A stretch of DNA of 64,000 nt from Agrobacterium genomosp. 13 str. CFBP 6927 (lineage in GTDB: Bacteria; Pseudomonadota; Alphaproteobacteria; Rhizobiales; Rhizobiaceae): positions 326,035 to 390,034 of the forward strand of contig LT009756.1 in NCBI GenBank assembly GCA_900012615.1, written 5' to 3'. Made by a program: the position numbers and the translations under genes. The notes beneath the pieces were generated by a model. The model saw only the letters and a program-made list of their open reading frames with translations, searched no databases and was not told the DNA's origin. Shown piece by piece: positions 43,914 through 54,200 of the stretch (within the stretch, counting starts at the first letter, position 1; each line of letters opens with the position of its first letter).

Positions 43914-45014
43914 ATGACGAGAACGACGGGCATTTTGGCGGACGGCGCAATCAGGGCGCTGTTTGCGGGCGGCAAGCTGAAAAGCGAGGCCGATCTGGAT
44001 GCTGACCAGGTGCAGCCCGCCAGCCTTGATCTCAGGCTCGGCTCGAAGGCCTATCGCGTTCGCGCCAGTTTCATGCCCGGCCCCGAAACCCGCGTCATCG
44101 ACAAGCTCAAGCGCTTCAGCCTGCACGAGGTCGATCTTACCCAGGGTGCCGTCTTGGAAACCGGCTGCGTTTATATCGTTCCCCTGATGGAGAGCCTGGA
44201 GCTGCCGGCGGAGATGTCGGCCTCGGCCAATCCCAAAAGCTCGACGGGGCGTCTTGATATCTTCACCCGCGTCATGACCGACAATGCGCAGGAATTCGAC
44301 AAGATACCGGCGGGATATTCAGGCCCGCTCTATCTGGAAATCAGCCCGCGCACTTTCCCCGTTGTGGTGCGTCGCGGATCGCGCCTGTCGCAGATCCGCT
44401 TCCGCGTTGGTCACTCGCTGCTCAACGAAAGCGAACTGCTGAAACTGCACGAGACGGAAATGCTGGTCGCCAGCGACACCCCGAACGTGACCGGCGGCGG
44501 CATTGCGCTTTCCATCGACCTGAAGGGTTTCGGCGAGAACGGGCTGATCGGATATCGCGGCAAGCATCACACGGCGGTGGTGGATGTCGACAAGAAGGCC
44601 CAGCACGACGTTCTCGATTTCTGGGAACCGCTTCATGCGCGCGGCCGCGCGGAACTGATCCTTGATCCGGATGAATTCTATATTCTCGTTTCACGCGAAG
44701 CCGTACATGTGCCGCCGCTTTACGCGGCCGAAATGACACCGTTCGATCCTCTGGTGGGCGAGTTCCGTGTCCACTATGCCGGCTTCTTCGACCCCGGCTT
44801 CGGCCATGCCCAGGCCGGCGGCACAGGCAGCCGCGCCGTGCTCGAAGTGCGCAGCCACGAGGTGCCCTTCATCCTAGAACACGGCCAGATCGTTGGCCGG
44901 CTGGTTTACGAGCACATGCTGCACAAGCCGGAAGGCCTCTATGGCACTGGCCTAGGCTCAAACTACCAGGCGCAGGGCCTGAAACTTTCCAAGCATTTCC
45001 GCGCTGAACAATGA
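43914..45014 (+). CDS. dcd: 2'-deoxycytidine 5'-triphosphate deaminase (double-domain form)
   Basis: 366 residues from ATG 43914, chosen because AAGGA lies at 43900-43904; ATG 43905 and 43908 are too close to it. Length is twice that of E. coli Dcd, and two dUTPase-like domains are seen: residues ~30-170 with SANPKSSTGRLDIFTRV and a second half with MTPFDPLVGEFRVHYAGFFDPGFG. This double form is the alphaproteobacterial deaminase that makes dUTP from dCTP. Single gene, followed by tRNA-Gly. Confidence 0.88.
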   Translation: MTRTTGILADGAIRALFAGGKLKSEADLDADQVQPASLDLRLGSKAYRVRASFMPGPETRVIDKLKRFSLHEVDLTQGAVLETGCVYIVPLMESLELPAEMSASANPKSSTGRLDIFTRVMTDNAQEFDKIPAGYSGPLYLEISPRTFPVVVRRGSRLSQIRFRVGHSLLNESELLKLHETEMLVASDTPNVTGGGIALSIDLKGFGENGLIGYRGKHHTAVVDVDKKAQHDVLDFWEPLHARGRAELILDPDEFYILVSREAVHVPPLYAAEMTPFDPLVGEFRVHYAGFFDPGFGHAQAGGTGSRAVLEVRSHEVPFILEHGQIVGRLVYEHMLHKPEGLYGTGLGSNYQAQGLKLSKHFRAEQ

Positions 45015-45067
45015 CCCTGCCGGGTGCTTGACACCCGGATCGAACTATCCGATGTCTTATGCGCGGC

Positions 45068-45141
45068 GCGGGTGTAGCTCAATGGTAGAGCAGCAGCTTC
45101 CCAAGCTGAATACGAGGGTTCGATTCCCTTCACCCGCTCCA
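45068..45141 (+). tRNA. tRNA-Gly (anticodon CCC), CCA encoded
   Basis: Full cloverleaf: acceptor GCGGGTG/CACCCGC, D arm GCTC/GAGC, anticodon loop TTCCCAA (anticodon CCC), T arm GAGGG-TTCGATT-CCCTT, and CCA at 45139-45141. Its 3' end is repeated at 58091, so the gene served as an integration target. Confidence 0.95.
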
Positions 45142-45142
45142 G
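45124..45142 (+). repeat. left attachment repeat (att) inside tRNA-Gly
   Basis: TTCCCTTCACCCGCTCCAG, 19 bases, identical to 58091-58109. Beyond it the two copies stay similar (GTGACCTCTCCAGCAA against GCGACTTTTCCAGCAA). Confidence 0.85.
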
Positions 45143-45902
45143 TGACCTCTCCAGCAAGATCAACGACGTCCAACAAGCGCTGATTTTCCAGCGTTTTTGC
45201 CTCGCGCGCGCGTAAGGTCGTGCAACGGTATGCCGTGACATCCAGCAATTTCGGCGGTAAAACTGACCTCGTGTGTTTCGATACGCCATCCCAACGGCGA
45301 GGGCTGAAAATGACCCGACGTCGGCGCTGTGGGACTCTCTCCAGCGTCATGTGCCGATTAACCAGGCTGCTTTGACACGAAGGCAGAGATGGGTGGCCTG
45401 ATGCGTGCTATTTACGGTTACGAGGGCTGGCCATCGTTGGTCGCCACGTTGAAATCCAAGCTTTGTGTTTTGCCTGTCCGACAGCTTCGCATGCGATCAC
45501 GGACGATCTTCGGAATCCGTTGGGGACGATTGAGTGCTTGCATTTGCCTGACTAGGCTCAATGTTAGAAGCAATTTTAGTTTGCTCTTAACTTTGGTCGT
45601 CATCTGGTGCTTGCAGAAAGATGTGCGTTGCAGTAACTTCTAGTTGTTGTTTAACTCAAGGGATAGCAAAGCCAAAAATTTGGTGCGTTGCGCTAAAAAT
45701 CACGGATGAAAAATTATATGCTTGCCATGGCATTGGCAGGATTGATTATTACGTGAATTTTTAAAGCGCGCGGTTCTTTGGGCAAATGACTTGCGACTAT
45801 CGTTTCGTAAAGAAAATTACTACTTTAACGCTTCTTGGATCAGATGAACTGATCTATGCACCCGGTAGGGGATCGACAGCAAGGACAGCTGCAGAGTGAA
45901 GC
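45143..45902. other. left end of the island, no supported gene
   Basis: 760 bases. The first ~230 are GC-rich and could be an old flank or decayed gene; the rest (notably 45640-45850) is AT-rich. An 84-residue frame (45389-45643) lacks a ribosome site and family resemblance. The cdi promoter should lie in the AT-rich part. Confidence 0.6.
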
Positions 45903-47783
45903 ATGGGCGGCATTGCCGCGACAAACTTCATTTCAAATGCAGGCCTCCGAAATATGTCACTTGCTGCTTTCATTCCTGGTTTCCGACGGTTAGTCCCTCC
46001 TGACTTTTGTCTCGCAATTGTACCGGTTGCTCAAATCTTAGCCAATTCTCCGAAGAGCGCGCGAAACAGTTTCAAGCGGACCTTTGTCATTGCGCTTTTT
46101 GCAAGCCTGATCGCGTCAGGGCAGGCAAGTGCACAGTCACCCGCCGATGATTTTTCCCGTCGGCAAGAACAACAAGAACAGTTGCAGCGGCTTGAAAACC
46201 TAAAGCAGGTCACGCCTGATGGCGTCACTAGCCGTGTGGACAGGGCACCAGGAGGCGAGGCGAAGTCCACTGGCCCATGCTTCAATATCTCGCGCGTGGA
46301 GATCGAAGGTGCAACAAGGCTGTCCGCCGCTGAATTCAGAAAAATTACGCAGCGTTACGACAATCGTTGCATCGGTGTTGCGGATATCACCACTCTGCTG
46401 AAGGCCATCACAGACCTCTATCTAGACAAGGGACTGGTGACGTCTCGCGCATATGTTCCACCACAGGATATTGCCGGAACAGAATTGCTGCGATTGGTGG
46501 TCGTCGAAGGAACGATCTCCGATATCTACCTTAACGGTCAACCACCCGAGCGAAACGGTTCATTCGCTACGGCTTTTCCAGGCGTGAAGGGTGAGGTCGC
46601 CAATATTCGCGATATTGAGCAGGGGCTGGACCAGATCAATCGCCTGTCATCGAACGATGCAAAGACCTCGATGTTGCCGGGCAAGGAGGATGGGACATCC
46701 ATCCTCAACGTCGAGAAGAAACCATCCAAGCGCTGGTACGCAAGTATTTCCAACAATAATCTTGGGCAGGAAAGTACCGGTTATTCCCAAAGCAACATTT
46801 CCTTTGGGTTCGATGACCTGTTGGGCCTCAATGATCAGTTAGGGCTATCCTACGGGCATAGCGGCCCGGACTACCCTTGGAGTGATGACGGTCGAGGGCG
46901 CAGCAACAGCTATTCGGTCAACACGAGTGTCCCTTATGGCTATTGGACTTTTTCGGCGAATGGTTCCTGGTACGAATATGACAGCACCATTCCCGGCAGT
47001 TTCGGGCCGATCGAAACCTCCGGTAACTCCGGTCAGGTTGGATTTGGCATAGATCGCGTCATTTTGCGGGACAAGGACTCGATCACGACGCTCAGGGGCG
47101 GCCTCACCTACAAGCAGACCGACAACTTCCTTCTCGGCAATCGGATTGAGGTCGGGAGCCGCCGATACACGATAGGCACTCTAGGCTTGTCGCGTTCGCA
47201 AAGAATACTGGGTGGCGTCATCGCTCTCGATTTTGCCCTTGATAAGGGTCTTGATCTCTTCGACGCCGTGGAGGCCGGCGAGCCCGGAGCCGGCATGGCC
47301 GATCCTCGGTTTTTGAAATTCAACACGACCGTCAGCGCGACGCGGCCGTTTGAGGCGGCTGGCCAGCGGTTCGAGTTCACGACACTCCTCAATGCCCAAT
47401 ATTCGCCAGATAACATGTTTGGCGCGGAGCAGATCGGCCTTGGTGGCTCCAGCAACGTACGCGGCCTGAGGGAAAGCGTCATATTCGGCAATAACGGATT
47501 TTTCAGCCGTAATGAATTGACGTGGCGGACAATGCCATGGGAGGGCACAAGTCTGGCGCCCGTTCTGGGCGAATTGCGCCCCTACCTTGGTCTCGATTAC
47601 GGCCGTGTGTTCTCGCAGCATCGCTTCGATGTTCCGGACGGCCATCTCGCGAGTTGGACCGTTGGCGCGAAACTCGTGGGGGGAAACATCAGCGCCGATT
47701 TTGGTTACTCCCAGGCATTTTCCAGCAGCGTCAATCACGGACGCGGCAATCTAATTTTCGCCAGCGTGACGGCACGCTGGTAG
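45903..47783 (+). CDS. cdiB: two-partner secretion outer-membrane transporter (CdiB/ShlB type)
   Basis: 626 residues (ATG 45903; ATG 45954 gives 609). The hydrophobic signal (TFVIALFASLIASGQASA) lies unusually late, near residues 60-78, with no start codon closer, so either the N-terminus is extended or the start is non-standard. POTRA domains follow: CFNISRVEIEGATRLS and LDKGLVTSRAYVPPQDI, then GTLRLVVVEG-like LLRLVVVEGTISD. The barrel contains the VRGLRE lid-loop motif (near residue 520) that inserts into the pore, and ends in an aromatic residue (VTARW). It exports the CdiA partner encoded just downstream. Confidence 0.93.
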   Translation: MGGIAATNFISNAGLRNMSLAAFIPGFRRLVPPDFCLAIVPVAQILANSPKSARNSFKRTFVIALFASLIASGQASAQSPADDFSRRQEQQEQLQRLENLKQVTPDGVTSRVDRAPGGEAKSTGPCFNISRVEIEGATRLSAAEFRKITQRYDNRCIGVADITTLLKAITDLYLDKGLVTSRAYVPPQDIAGTELLRLVVVEGTISDIYLNGQPPERNGSFATAFPGVKGEVANIRDIEQGLDQINRLSSNDAKTSMLPGKEDGTSILNVEKKPSKRWYASISNNNLGQESTGYSQSNISFGFDDLLGLNDQLGLSYGHSGPDYPWSDDGRGRSNSYSVNTSVPYGYWTFSANGSWYEYDSTIPGSFGPIETSGNSGQVGFGIDRVILRDKDSITTLRGGLTYKQTDNFLLGNRIEVGSRRYTIGTLGLSRSQRILGGVIALDFALDKGLDLFDAVEAGEPGAGMADPRFLKFNTTVSATRPFEAAGQRFEFTTLLNAQYSPDNMFGAEQIGLGGSSNVRGLRESVIFGNNGFFSRNELTWRTMPWEGTSLAPVLGELRPYLGLDYGRVFSQHRFDVPDGHLASWTVGAKLVGGNISADFGYSQAFSSSVNHGRGNLIFASVTARW

Positions 47784-47801
47784 GCTTCAAAAGAGAATAT
47801 T

Positions 47802-48254
47802 ATGATCAGATCTTCTTTTCACATCCCCAAATTGTCTGTCGTATTCGCGCTGGTGGCGACTGCCATTGTCGTTTCCGGTTGCGGCGGCCGGGCAGCGCAT
47901 CCGGTTTCTTCGACCAACCCGACCGACAGCGCTTTCGATTGCGTGGGCATCAAGCGCGAATTCGAAGCTAATGAGCGGCAGGTGCTGGCGACGGTGAAAG
48001 AACGAGCCGATGCGCAGGGTAAGAACGTCATCCTCGGTGCGACAGGCGTTCTTCTGTTCTTCCCCGCGCTTTTCTTCATGGATCCCAAATCGCCAGAGAA
48101 ACTGGAAATCGACGCATTGCGTAACCGCAATCAGGTTCTTGGCGAAATTGCCAAAAGCAAAAAATGCCCAGCTCCACAATCGAAGCTGGCCGATGTCTAC
48201 AAGAAACTCGACAGCAAGCCTTCTCCGGCCGACACGAGCAGAAAAGACCGCTAA
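47802..48254 (+). CDS. small lipoprotein between cdiB and cdiA
   Basis: 150 residues. Lipobox VVSGC at residues ~23-27 follows a hydrophobic signal, and a further hydrophobic stretch (VILGATGVLLFFPALFFMD, near residues 76-94) suggests a second membrane contact. It starts 18 bases after cdiB and ends 36 before cdiA, so it is part of the operon. Burkholderia CDI loci carry a lipoprotein gene (bcpO) in a comparable place, and this could be its functional counterpart; I see no clear sequence proof. Confidence 0.8.
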   Translation: MIRSSFHIPKLSVVFALVATAIVVSGCGGRAAHPVSSTNPTDSAFDCVGIKREFEANERQVLATVKERADAQGKNVILGATGVLLFFPALFFMDPKSPEKLEIDALRNRNQVLGEIAKSKKCPAPQSKLADVYKKLDSKPSPADTSRKDR

Positions 48255-48290
48255 GCCCAACTTTCATCGTCTGCCATGAGGCGAACAGCA

Positions 48291-51200
48291 ATGACATCAC
48301 AGTTCAAGTATCTTTCGCACAAAGCAACCGAAACCGTTCTGTTCGCTCATGCCGGAGCGCTGGTTCGAAAAATCATTGCGACAGTTGTCAGTTGTACGCT
48401 CGTGCTTCAGCCGGTGCTTCTTCACGCACAGGACATAACGCCGGAAGCTGGAGGGTCCCCCATAAATCGGCCCGGGATAGGGGCTGCCCCGAACGGCGTG
48501 CCGCTCATCGATATCGTCGGTCCCAACGGCCAGGGCCTGTCGCATAACAAATACAATAACTTCAACGTCGGTACGCCGGGGGTCATTCTCAACAACTTCA
48601 ATGGTGAGGTGGGCACGTCGAAACTGGGTGGTGTGACACCTGGCAATCCAAACCTTCAAGGCAGAGGTTCTGCCACTGTCATCCTCAATGAGGTGACGTC
48701 GCAGAACCGTAGTTCGCTTCTCGGTCCAACCGAAGTGTTCGGCGGCAGGGCCGATGTCATCATCGCCAATCCGAACGGGATTACCTGCAACGGCTGCGGC
48801 TTCATCAACACGCCCCGCGCCACGCTGACGACGGGCGTGCCTGATATTGGCGTCGACGGACGCCTTAATGGCTTCACGGTCAACGCAGGGGATGTCACAT
48901 TCGGTCCGAACGGTGCGAATTTTGCGCTCGGTGATGGTGCGGTCGATCTGTTCGATGTCGTGTCCCGTACCATCCAGATCGACGGAACGATCTACGGTGA
49001 GGATCTGCGCCTGACCGCCGGCAAGAGCAAGTTCGATTATGCCACCGGGGAGGCAACAGCGCTCGATGCCACCTCCGGAACACCTGAATACGCAATCGAT
49101 GGTTCAGCACTCGGGGCCATGCAGGCCGGCCGCATCAAGATGGTTGTCACGGAAAAAGGTGCCGGCGTTCGCATGCGCGGCGACATGGCGGCCAATGCCG
49201 GGGAGCTTTCGCTGTCGGCAGACGGTAAAATTTCGATCGGCAATGCCTCTGGCAATAACGGCGTCAGCATCTCCTCGAAGGGGAGTGTTTCGGCCGGTCG
49301 TCTGACCTCAAAAAAGTCGGTGTCGGTCAAGGCGGGGAAGGACGCCAAGATCGCTTCGATTGGCGCGGAAGAGGATATCCTTGTCGACGGCGGGGCCGGC
49401 TTCGTTGATGTTGTCGGCACTCTTGGCGCCGGTAGCGCGATCACTGTGTTGGCAGACGGGCGTATTGCCCTCGCCGACGCGTCTGCTGCCGGACCTGTTT
49501 CGCTATGGTCGGGAGCTGGCTCCATTGCCATCAGCGGCACGGCCCAGTCTGGCGCGGCGATGTCGCTTACGGCGGCCTCAGGAGCGATCACGGCGGGCTC
49601 ACTGCTTTCGAAAGGAGATTTGGCTCTGCTCTCCGGCCTTTATCTGGGGATTTCCGGGCTCGTGCTTGCAGAAGGGAATTTGCAGGCTTCGGCCGGCAGC
49701 GACATCCGCTATGACAGTCTGGAGGCAAACGGAGACGTTTTGCTGTCTTCGACAAATGGTGTCATCAGCTTCGATAAACGCACGGCCGCCGGCGGCGATA
49801 TCAGGATCAGGCAGCAAAATGCCGACCTTTCCAATAACCGGAGCAGACTTGCCACATCCGGCACGCTCTACATCAATGCCAATAATATCAATCTCATCAA
49901 CAGCACGCTGACGTCAGGTGGCATTGATCTCACCTCATCTGGAACGACAGATCTGACGGGTGCGCGGCTCAATGCTGTCACCGCGAGCAGCACAGCTCGT
50001 TCCGTTCAGGGGTCAGGTGACATCGCGATTAAAGCGGGTAGCCTTGCTGCGAATGGCGCCACCAATATTCTGGCGGCCCATGATCTGACGCTGTCGCTTT
50101 CGCAGCTTGCCAACTCCGGTCAGCTGGCTGCCGGCAATGATCTTACCCTCAATATCGCCGGCAACCTGACCAACACCGCCACGGGGCTCATCTATGCCGG
50201 TAACGACGCCGCACTTTTCGTGGGCGGCGTGCTTGCCAATGATCAGGGGGCGATTGTCGCAGGTCGTGACCTCACAATTGCTGGAAGTGCTTCCGGCGCG
50301 CGCAATGCTGCTACGGTCAACAGTTCAGGTCTGATCTCCGCTGGTCGCAATATCTCGATCCTGACGGCAAACCTGCGTAACGAGAAAAGCGTGGCTCCGA
50401 CCTATACGAGCCAGCAAATCTCAAACGCACTCGTGTCGGCTTATGACACTTATTATGCACGCCTGTGTGGAGATTGTTCATCTTCCGTCTCTTTTGCTGA
50501 TAAGCAGTTCGTCATTGGTGCCCCCATTCGCCATGTCTATCGTGATGTGACCGAGGACCGCCTCACATCGGCTGGAAGCCCCGCGGCGACGATCAAGGCG
50601 GGTAATACGCTTTTTGTCGATACCGCCGATCTTACCAATGCCTACAGCAACATTGAAGCCGGCTCCGGCATGACGTTTGTTGGCACAGGCACGCTGACAA
50701 ATCTCGGCTTGCAGCTGCAGCGCACGACGTCGGTCAACTGCAATCAAAGCTCGGGTTGCCAATATTATCCTGATGTCATCTTCCAGTGGGAAGAAAGGCG
50801 GGACAGCGGCGATACCGGAGGCCATGAATTCTCATATCAGGTTTCCATGCCTGGCCCCAGCCCGTTTGGAACGCGGGATGCATCCAAGGATGTTGGACCG
50901 GGACGAACCGTGGAAAGCGTCGACGCGATCGGTGGGGTTCCAGCGGCAATCCGCTCGGGCGGAGCACTTAGTATCACCGGCTTTGCTGCCGTCAACAATA
51001 CCGCGATTGCCGGATCGATCGCCGACCATGTTGCCGTTGCAGCGCCTGCGCCTTCGAACAATCCGACCGAACTCCTGTCCGGTATGACGGCAAGCGGTGC
51101 GCTGTTCACGCTTGGCGGTGTCGCCACCCCACAGTCCGGCGGTTTTGGCGGTACCATTCCTGGCCAGAGCTTCCTTTATGAGACCCGAGCCGCTTTTCTC

Positions 51201-54200
51201 GACGTCTCGAAATTCTATGGATCGAGCTATTTCCTTGGTCGCATCGGCTACCAGCCGGATCGCCAGATCCAGTTCCTTGGGGACGCCTATTTCGAAAACC
51301 AGTATATTGAGCAACAGATCAGACTGGCCACGGGCTCAGGTTTTACCGGGCAGGATTCGATCACTCAAATAAAGCAATTGCTCGACAACGGAGCCGCCTA
51401 TCTGCGCGCGCAGCAGCGCCCGCTTGGCGAACCGCTGTCGGCTGAGGAGATCGCCAGCCTTACCGAATCCGTCGTCGTTTATGAGTGGCAGATGGTGAAC
51501 GGCGCGAGCGTTCTTGCGCCCGTGTTGCATCTTGCAGCCAATGACAGGGAAAGATTGAATTCTGCGGGTGCGCTGATCGCGGGTAATCAGGTGACGATCG
51601 ATACCGGCCTGCTTGCAACATCAGGGATGATTGCATCGACTGGCGATCTTAGCGTTTCCGGTTCATCGATCGCCGCAATCGGCGGCACCTTCACGGCGGG
51701 GGGTAATGCCTCGCTGAAGGGCAATGAGGGCATTCTGCTCGCCAATGCGAAGGTGACGGCCGGCGGCAATCTCGGCCTGACGTCGAATGGAGACATCAAT
51801 ATCTCCGTCACCGAACGGTCAACGACCAGCACTTTGCGCGACAAGCGGAGTTCTACGACGGTTGTGAGAACCACCAGCCAGGGTTCCGAGATCACCGCGG
51901 GCGGGTCGGTCTCAGCCAATGCAGGTGGCAACCTCAACGTCATCGGCAGCAACATTGCTGCCGATGGAACGGTTGGTCTGAAGGCGACCGGCGATGTGAC
52001 AGTCGCTGAGGCCATCGACACCACCACGATAGATTACACCTACAGGAAAAAGGGCGGTCTGTTCGGCGGAAGCAAACAGACGACGAGCCACACGGAAACG
52101 CAGACTGTCGTCGGATCATCGGTTAGCGGCGGGAAGGGCGTGTCCATCGTCTCAGGTGGAGATACCGTCGTCTCCGCCTCGAAGGTGATGGCTGGCGATG
52201 AGACCAGCAAAGCCGATATCAATGTCAGCGCGGGCGGCGATCTGCTGATCGCGTCGGGCAAGAATACTGCTGAGTTTGAGCAGAACTCCTCATCCAAGGG
52301 CTTTCTCTCGAAAAAGAGCTCGACGCAGTACAACTACGACGAAGCGACAGTAGGCTCAGAGCTTTCCGCCTCCGGCAACATCAAGCTGGATGCTGGCGGC
52401 AACACCGTCATAGCGGGGTCGAACATAACGGCCGGGGATGCGATCAGCGTCGCGGGCGACAGCGTTGCCATCATCGGGGCCGAGGAGCAGCACGCGCTGG
52501 AGAGCAGTAGCAAGAAGTCCGGCCTGTTCGCCGGTTCCGGCGGCGGCTTCCTTTCGCTCTGGGGCAAGGAACAGAAAGAAAAGAGCCAGTCATCTACCCT
52601 TAACGTCGGCTCCGCGCTGACGGCAGGGACCGATGTCACGCTCACGGCACGCGAGAACGACGTGAATGTCATCGGCTCCTCTATCGCAGCCAGCAGTGAC
52701 ATCACGCTTGATGCAGCCCGCGACGTCAATATCACTCCCGGGGCAGAAAGTGCCTCGTCGGCGCAGAAGGAGCAGCGCTCCGGTTTCGGTCTTTCTTTCA
52801 GTTCAGGCGGTGGTAGCGCCTCTGTGGGCATTGGCTACGGCAAGTCGGTTGATCAAACGAGCCAGTCTTCCGAGACCAATGCCAGATCCACCCTTTCTGC
52901 CGGCCGTGATCTGATAATCTCTGCTGGCCGCGATGCCAACCTTCAAGCGGCTGAGGTGTCCGCTGAGCGGGATGTTGCTATCCTCGCAGAGCGCAACGTC
53001 AATCTGCTTTCGGCGCAGGACAAGTCCAACTACAAAAGCCTGCATGAGGAGATGTTTGCTGGCATCAGCCTGTCGGTGTCCTCCGGCCTCGCGAGTGCTG
53101 CGGGTAGTCTCGCTAACGCTGCCGGAAAGCTTGGCGGTCCGAACGGTGCCTATGCTCTCGCACCGTCTGCGCTCGCGGCGTATCGAGTAAAAGACATTCT
53201 CAAGCAGATCGACGGCGGTTCTCAGCCGCTGGCCTCTGCAAGCCTGTCCATCGGCTTCACATACCAAAAGAGTAGCGCAACTCTCTCGACATTAACGCCG
53301 GTTGTCACAACGATTGAAGCAGGGGATTCAGTCAGCATTGTCGCCAACTCTGGCGATTTGGCCGGTCGTGGCGTTCAGATTGCAGCAGGCTCCCAAAGCG
53401 ATCCGACATCAGGGAACGTGCTTCTCATGGCTGGCGGCTCCATTCTGTTGGAAAGCGCCCAGTCTGCTTCATCCTCCTCGAGCAGCAGCCAGTCAGCAAA
53501 CGCTTCAATTGGTGTCAATCTTACGAACGGCGGTCTGAGCGGTGGTTTTGCAGCGGGCAGCGGTAAGCAGGACGCTAACAGCGTCACTCACCTCAACACC
53601 CATGTCATGGGCACCGGCAATGTCACACTGGCTTCTGGCAACGACACCACGCTTGCGGGAGCTGTTGTGTCCGGTGAACGGGTTACTGCTGCCGTCGGTG
53701 GCGATCTCAACATCGTCAGCCGCCAGGACACGATGATCTACGACGAAAAGACAGCTGGCGGTGGCCTCAATCTTTCTACGGCGGGTAAGGTCTCCGGTGG
53801 AGTTCAGAAAAGCAACGTTGAAGGCAACTATGCCAACGTCTCCGAGCAAAGCGGCATAATCGCGGGCTCTGGCGGATATAACGTCAGGGTCGGTGGTAAT
53901 GTCGATCTCGCCGGTGGCGTCATAGGTTCAACAGCTGATCCCGCCGAAAATACGCTTTCTGCCAATTCGCTGACATGGTCGGATATAGGCAATCGCTCCG
54001 AGGCGTCGAGCTCCAGTCTTGGAATATCCCTGACGCCCGGCGGCATTCCCGTTCCTGTAGTCGGCCAGCCGGCCAAGGAGGAGGACCAGGGGGTTGCCCG
54101 TGCCACACTGACACCGGGTCAGTTGACCCTCACCAATCAAACACAAGATCTGGCCGCGCTCAACACAGACCTCTCTAACGCCAACACAACGGCCGACCCA

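Noticed and set aside
45389-45643. 84-codon frame at the left end of the island
   Set aside because: No ribosome site, no recognised motif, and codon use like random AT-richer DNA.
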